The position numbers and the translations under genes are program-made. The notes beneath the pieces are model-generated. The model was given only the letters and a program-made list of their open reading frames with translations. It ran no database searches and had not been told where the DNA came from. A DNA stretch of 26,362 nt from CAZUTO01 sp964623085 (GTDB taxonomy: Bacteria; Pseudomonadota; Gammaproteobacteria; Pseudomonadales; GM7GCV1): NCBI GenBank assembly GCA_964623085.1, contig CAZUTO010000025.1:1-26362 (forward strand), in the 5' to 3' direction. Below are positions 24,039 to 26,362 of this stretch, in pieces (position 1 is the stretch's first letter; every line of letters starts with the position of its first letter).

Positions 24039-24364
24039 AGCGGCTTCCTAATTTCTTGATCGATTAAGATAGGCCGATAAATGGTGTCTCCAACACAAGC
24101 GACACCCTTGTCTTCGCCCTAAAATTCATTATAGCCAACTGCCATGCTAAAGCCATGCCGGCCTGATATTCATCCGTATTTTCGACCATCTAGGGATCAG
24201 AAAATAACCGCATTTCAAAACCCTGATTATTCTCATAATTCTACACAGTCCTTTACACAGTTTTGATTGCTTTTCTTGCCAGCTCGACTAATGTATCTCA
24301 CATCCATCTCGACACTTATTAGACAACTCATCGCGCCAAATACCACGTGATATTTGAAAATATA
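24039..24364. other. Divergent hemB/DUF6152 intergenic region
   Basis: About 325 bases with no credible gene. On the minus strand it holds a perfect -10 TATAAT (24133-24128) ahead of hemB, with no good -35, implying a leader of about 80 bases. That leader contains a 6-base stem GGTGTC/GACACC (24082-24105). No riboswitch or operator was recognised. The right half is AT-rich, and the promoter of the DUF6152 gene was not resolved. Confidence 0.45.
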
Positions 24365-25405
24365 ATGAACAAGTTTGCCTTGCTGACAACCCTGCTGCTC
24401 GTTTCTTTTTCGTGTGTCGCTCACCACGGAACGCAGGGGCAATTCGATGCATCCCAGACCATTGAAATCAGCGGCCTAGTCACCGACGTTGCCTACGTAA
24501 ACCCTCACGCCTATGTTTATGTGGACGTCAAGGATAGCGATGGCAATACAACCAATTGGAATTGCGAGTTGCGTTCTGCGTCTGTGCTTAATCGCTCGGG
24601 TTGGAAAAAGGATATGTTTCGCACCGGCACTCAGGTTGAAATCGTAGGAGTAGCTGCAAGAAAAGACCCCACCGGTTGTTACGTAGAGACCATTGCCTTT
24701 AACGGCGGCGCACCTATCGCGCGATATGATCAAATTGAAGAAAATCAGCTTCAGCCTGAAAGTGCTCGACCTAGACTAACGCCTTGGGGCGTGCCTTATC
24801 TCGGCGGCGATTGGGCAGCCAAACAGAACCTTATCGGTGCGATTAGTGGGCCCAATGCTATGGGCGGTGGCCCCATGGGTGGTCGCGGCGCAACGATGCG
24901 CCTTAGTAAAGCAGGGCAAGCCGCCAAAGATGCGCACTATGATGCCAGTGATCGAGTGACCGGTAGGCTCGACTGTAAACCGCGCGACTTTTTTCGCGAC
25001 TGGACGTTTGATCAAATCCCCAACGGGATCTACCAGGAAGAAGATAAAATCGTTCTCAAATACGGCTTTATGTCTACAGAACGGACCATTCATCTCAATA
25101 TGGATGATCATCCTGACAACATTAGACCCAGCTGGGCTGGGCATTCGATCGGCCGGTGGGAAAATGATGTGCTTATCGTTGAAACGACCGGATTTACCCC
25201 AACAATCAGTGCACGGCTAACACGCAGTGATCAGTACCGCACCATTGAGCGTTTTACACTCGATTATGAAAACGGCTCGCTAAACAGAAGCTACGAAGCA
25301 GAAGATCCACAATACTGGCTGGGCACACAAACAGGTGAAGATGTTGTGTTTCTATCCGATTATCATTATGAACCCTATAACTGTGACGATCGATCCGTAG
25401 AATAA
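24365..25405 (+). CDS. Two-domain secreted DUF6152 protein
   Basis: 346 residues from the ATG at 24365, preferred over an in-frame GTG at 24347 because it gives a proper signal peptide (MNKFALLTTLLLVSFSCVA). The mature protein starts HHGTQGQFD, the DUF6152 pattern, with VAYVNPHAYVYVDV and GTQVEIVGVAARKDPTGCYV. After a Gly/Met linker (GPNAMGGGPMGGRG, near 164-178) comes a second domain (about 190-346) with DRVTGRLDCKPRDF, TIHLNMDDHP, AGHSIGRWENDVLIVETTGF and RTIERFTLDY. I recognise this as a common exported domain of unknown function in proteobacteria and acidobacteria. Periplasmic or outer-membrane location is inferred; no substrate is known. A single-domain relative is encoded at 6104. Confidence 0.8.
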   Translation: MNKFALLTTLLLVSFSCVAHHGTQGQFDASQTIEISGLVTDVAYVNPHAYVYVDVKDSDGNTTNWNCELRSASVLNRSGWKKDMFRTGTQVEIVGVAARKDPTGCYVETIAFNGGAPIARYDQIEENQLQPESARPRLTPWGVPYLGGDWAAKQNLIGAISGPNAMGGGPMGGRGATMRLSKAGQAAKDAHYDASDRVTGRLDCKPRDFFRDWTFDQIPNGIYQEEDKIVLKYGFMSTERTIHLNMDDHPDNIRPSWAGHSIGRWENDVLIVETTGFTPTISARLTRSDQYRTIERFTLDYENGSLNRSYEAEDPQYWLGTQTGEDVVFLSDYHYEPYNCDDRSVE

Positions 25406-25583
25406 AACAGCATCAGATAAGGACACACCTTCGTTCGGTGTTTGCTATAGATTGCTATTCTAGAGGCTAATGGCAACCGTCTAGCGCAATTCAAGGCCGG
25501 CACTAACAGTTCAACTTGACTTTAACCCCAACAATTTGGAAAATTCGCGCCCCCGCAAAGCGGTCAGATACTATAGAAAATAT
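25406..25583. other. Spacer before tRNA-Met with possible stringent-type promoter
   Basis: TTGACT (25516-25521), then a weak -10 (GAAAAT, 25539-25544) at 17 bases, then a GC-rich stretch CGCGCCCCCGC. This is a layout seen at growth-rate-controlled stable RNA promoters. It would give a leader of roughly 30 bases before the tRNA. A short stem (ACACC/GGTGT near 25424-25440) follows the DUF6152 stop. Confidence 0.4.
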
Positions 25584-25660
25584 GGCTACGTAGCTCAGCT
25601 GGTTAGAGCACAGCATTCATAATGCTGGGGTCGGTGGTTCAAGTCCACCCGTAGCTACCA
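25584..25660 (+). tRNA. tRNA-Met (elongator, anticodon CAT)
   Basis: 77 bases including CCA. Acceptor GGCTACG pairs with CGTAGCT (the first pair is G-U), the D-arm starts TAGCTCAGCTGGTTAGAGC, stem CAGCA/TGCTG encloses loop TTCATAA with anticodon CAT, and the T-arm is GGTGG-TTCAAGT-CCACC. The body resembles elongator tRNA-Met and not initiator (no C-A start mismatch) or tRNA-Ile2. It stands alone. Confidence 0.93.
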
Positions 25661-25898
25661 CTACCACCTCTAAAATCAAAAAAACAAAAAAACAAAATTT
25701 AGTGTGACGTAACCGCAATTTTTAGAGGCGCTCAACCTGTTAAAGTGCTTTTTAATCAACCTCTTACTATCGAGTTAGATTTACATACAAACCTTGTAGT
25801 AGATAAAATACTCACAAGATAATCGCTATTCACCAGCAAGCGTTTTTAGCCACAACCGGCGCAGACGCGTGCATTTTATTAACGACTTTGACGTATCC
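25661..25898. other. AT-rich spacer after tRNA-Met
   Basis: No coding frame, and no clear promoter or T-run terminator. An A-rich stretch with repeated AAAAAAAC lies at about 25676-25700. It separates the tRNA from the cytochrome gene. Confidence 0.4.
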
Positions 25899-26362
25899 AT
25901 GTTTAGAATTTTTTGCCGACTGACAGCTTCGTTTTTTTTACTGCTCTTGCTTACATCTTGCGGAGCAGGCTCCGACATCGTTGCTGAAAATTCTCCGCCA
26001 ATCCCCGGGGGTAATGGCGGAAACGGCGGTGGCAATGGTGGAAACGGCGGTGGCGGGCCTGTTTTATCTGAATCAGAAGCACGCGGCCTAACCATATATA
26101 CAGAAAGCTGTGCCAGCTGTCATGGCGCCAATGGTGAGGGCGCTGGTCCTTTCCCGCCTATTGCGTTATTGGCTACTGAGTACACCGACACAGCCTCAGG
26201 CCAAGTTTTCGAGGCGGTGGAATACATTGAACTATTTATGCCACTCGGGGCCGTGGGTTCATGTGTTGGGCAATGCGCGGAGGATGTTGTTGCTTATCAG
26301 CGTTTCCTCGGGACTTCTCTCGAAACTACTAGCGAAGAAGCTGGTGGTAACGGTGGCGGAAA
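25899..26362 (+). CDS. c-type cytochrome lipoprotein (partial, runs off right edge)
   Basis: 154 residues visible from the ATG at 25899; the frame is still open at the edge. A signal with lipobox (FFLLLLLLTSC, Cys near residue 21) is followed by a Gly/Asn-rich linker (GGNGGNGGG repeats, about 38-55). A cytochrome c domain follows with haem motif CASCHG and a likely Met axial ligand in YIELFMPLG. At the edge a second Gly-rich stretch (EEAGGNGGG) begins, so more domains probably follow. It is anchored to a membrane and carries electrons in the periplasm; partners are unknown. The extra cysteines GSCVGQC after the Met ligand may form a disulfide. Confidence 0.82.
   Translation, partial: MFRIFCRLTASFFLLLLLTSCGAGSDIVAENSPPIPGGNGGNGGGNGGNGGGGPVLSESEARGLTIYTESCASCHGANGEGAGPFPPIALLATEYTDTASGQVFEAVEYIELFMPLGAVGSCVGQCAEDVVAYQRFLGTSLETTSEEAGGNGGG

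Noticed and set aside
25584..25660. tRNA with CAT anticodon as tRNA-Ile2 or initiator tRNA
   Set aside because: Body and acceptor stem resemble elongator tRNA-Met; the initiator hallmark (unpaired first base) is absent.
25826..26095. Proline-rich minus-strand open frame
   Set aside because: Reverse complement of the Gly/Asn linker of the cytochrome gene, whose CxxCH motif and lipobox show the plus strand is coding.

Overview
The window looks like a scaffold from a draft or metagenome-assembled genome of a Gram-negative gammaproteobacterium, probably an aquatic member of the broad Pseudomonadales group. The strongest evidence is gene order. The block prmC-prfA-hemA (minus strand), then TPR lipoprotein-lolB-ispE-tRNA-Gln-prs-rplY-pth-ychF (plus strand), is the order known from Pseudomonas. 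SlyX, RlmD, LolB, DjlA, a Mg-type HemB and several lipoproteins agree with this. Two runs of 100 N (10245-10344, 22903-23002) are flanked by identical sequence (55 and 22 bases), so both are probably assembly joins and not missing DNA.

Layout. 1-1661: accessory DNA that reads as the end of an integron cassette array without an integrase. It holds a folded attC site (48-146), the first codons of a cassette gene leaving the left edge, and a 1.5 kb cassette with divergent MscS-type channel and DUF1003 membrane-protein genes. Cassette ends GTTAGGCGGCGT and ACGCCGCCTAAC are exact inverted repeats. 1662-1920: gene-free, with a 10-base inverted repeat. 1921-5401 (minus): slyX, rlmD and a CPA-type Na+/H+ antiporter with a TrkA-N domain. 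5645-6066: a phasin gene with a clear terminator. 6104-10147: secreted and envelope functions, namely a DUF6152 protein, a sulfatase with a Gly/Met-rich tail, a DjlA-like TerB/DnaJ protein, and two tandem paralogous small lipoproteins of unknown function. 10157-13521 (minus): prmC, prfA, hemA, i.e. release-factor maturation plus the first step of haem synthesis. 13679-20496 (plus): the conserved housekeeping block above. 20635-22886 (plus): a secreted trypsin-like protease overlapping a gene for an FHA-domain membrane protein. 23022-24038 (minus): hemB. 24365-25405 (plus): a longer DUF6152 protein. 25584-25660: tRNA-Met. 25899 to the right edge: a c-type cytochrome lipoprotein, incomplete.

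How the genes fit together. hemA and hemB supply the haem pathway. PrmC modifies the GGQ motif of the RF1 encoded next to it. LolB inserts lipoproteins such as those encoded at 9144, 9641, 13679 and 25899 into the outer membrane. IspE, Prs, L25, Pth and YchF are core metabolism and translation. The less ordinary parts are the integron cassette region, the protease/FHA pair, the lipoprotein twins, the two DUF6152 proteins, and an rlmD gene whose conserved N-terminus lies upstream of any standard start codon.
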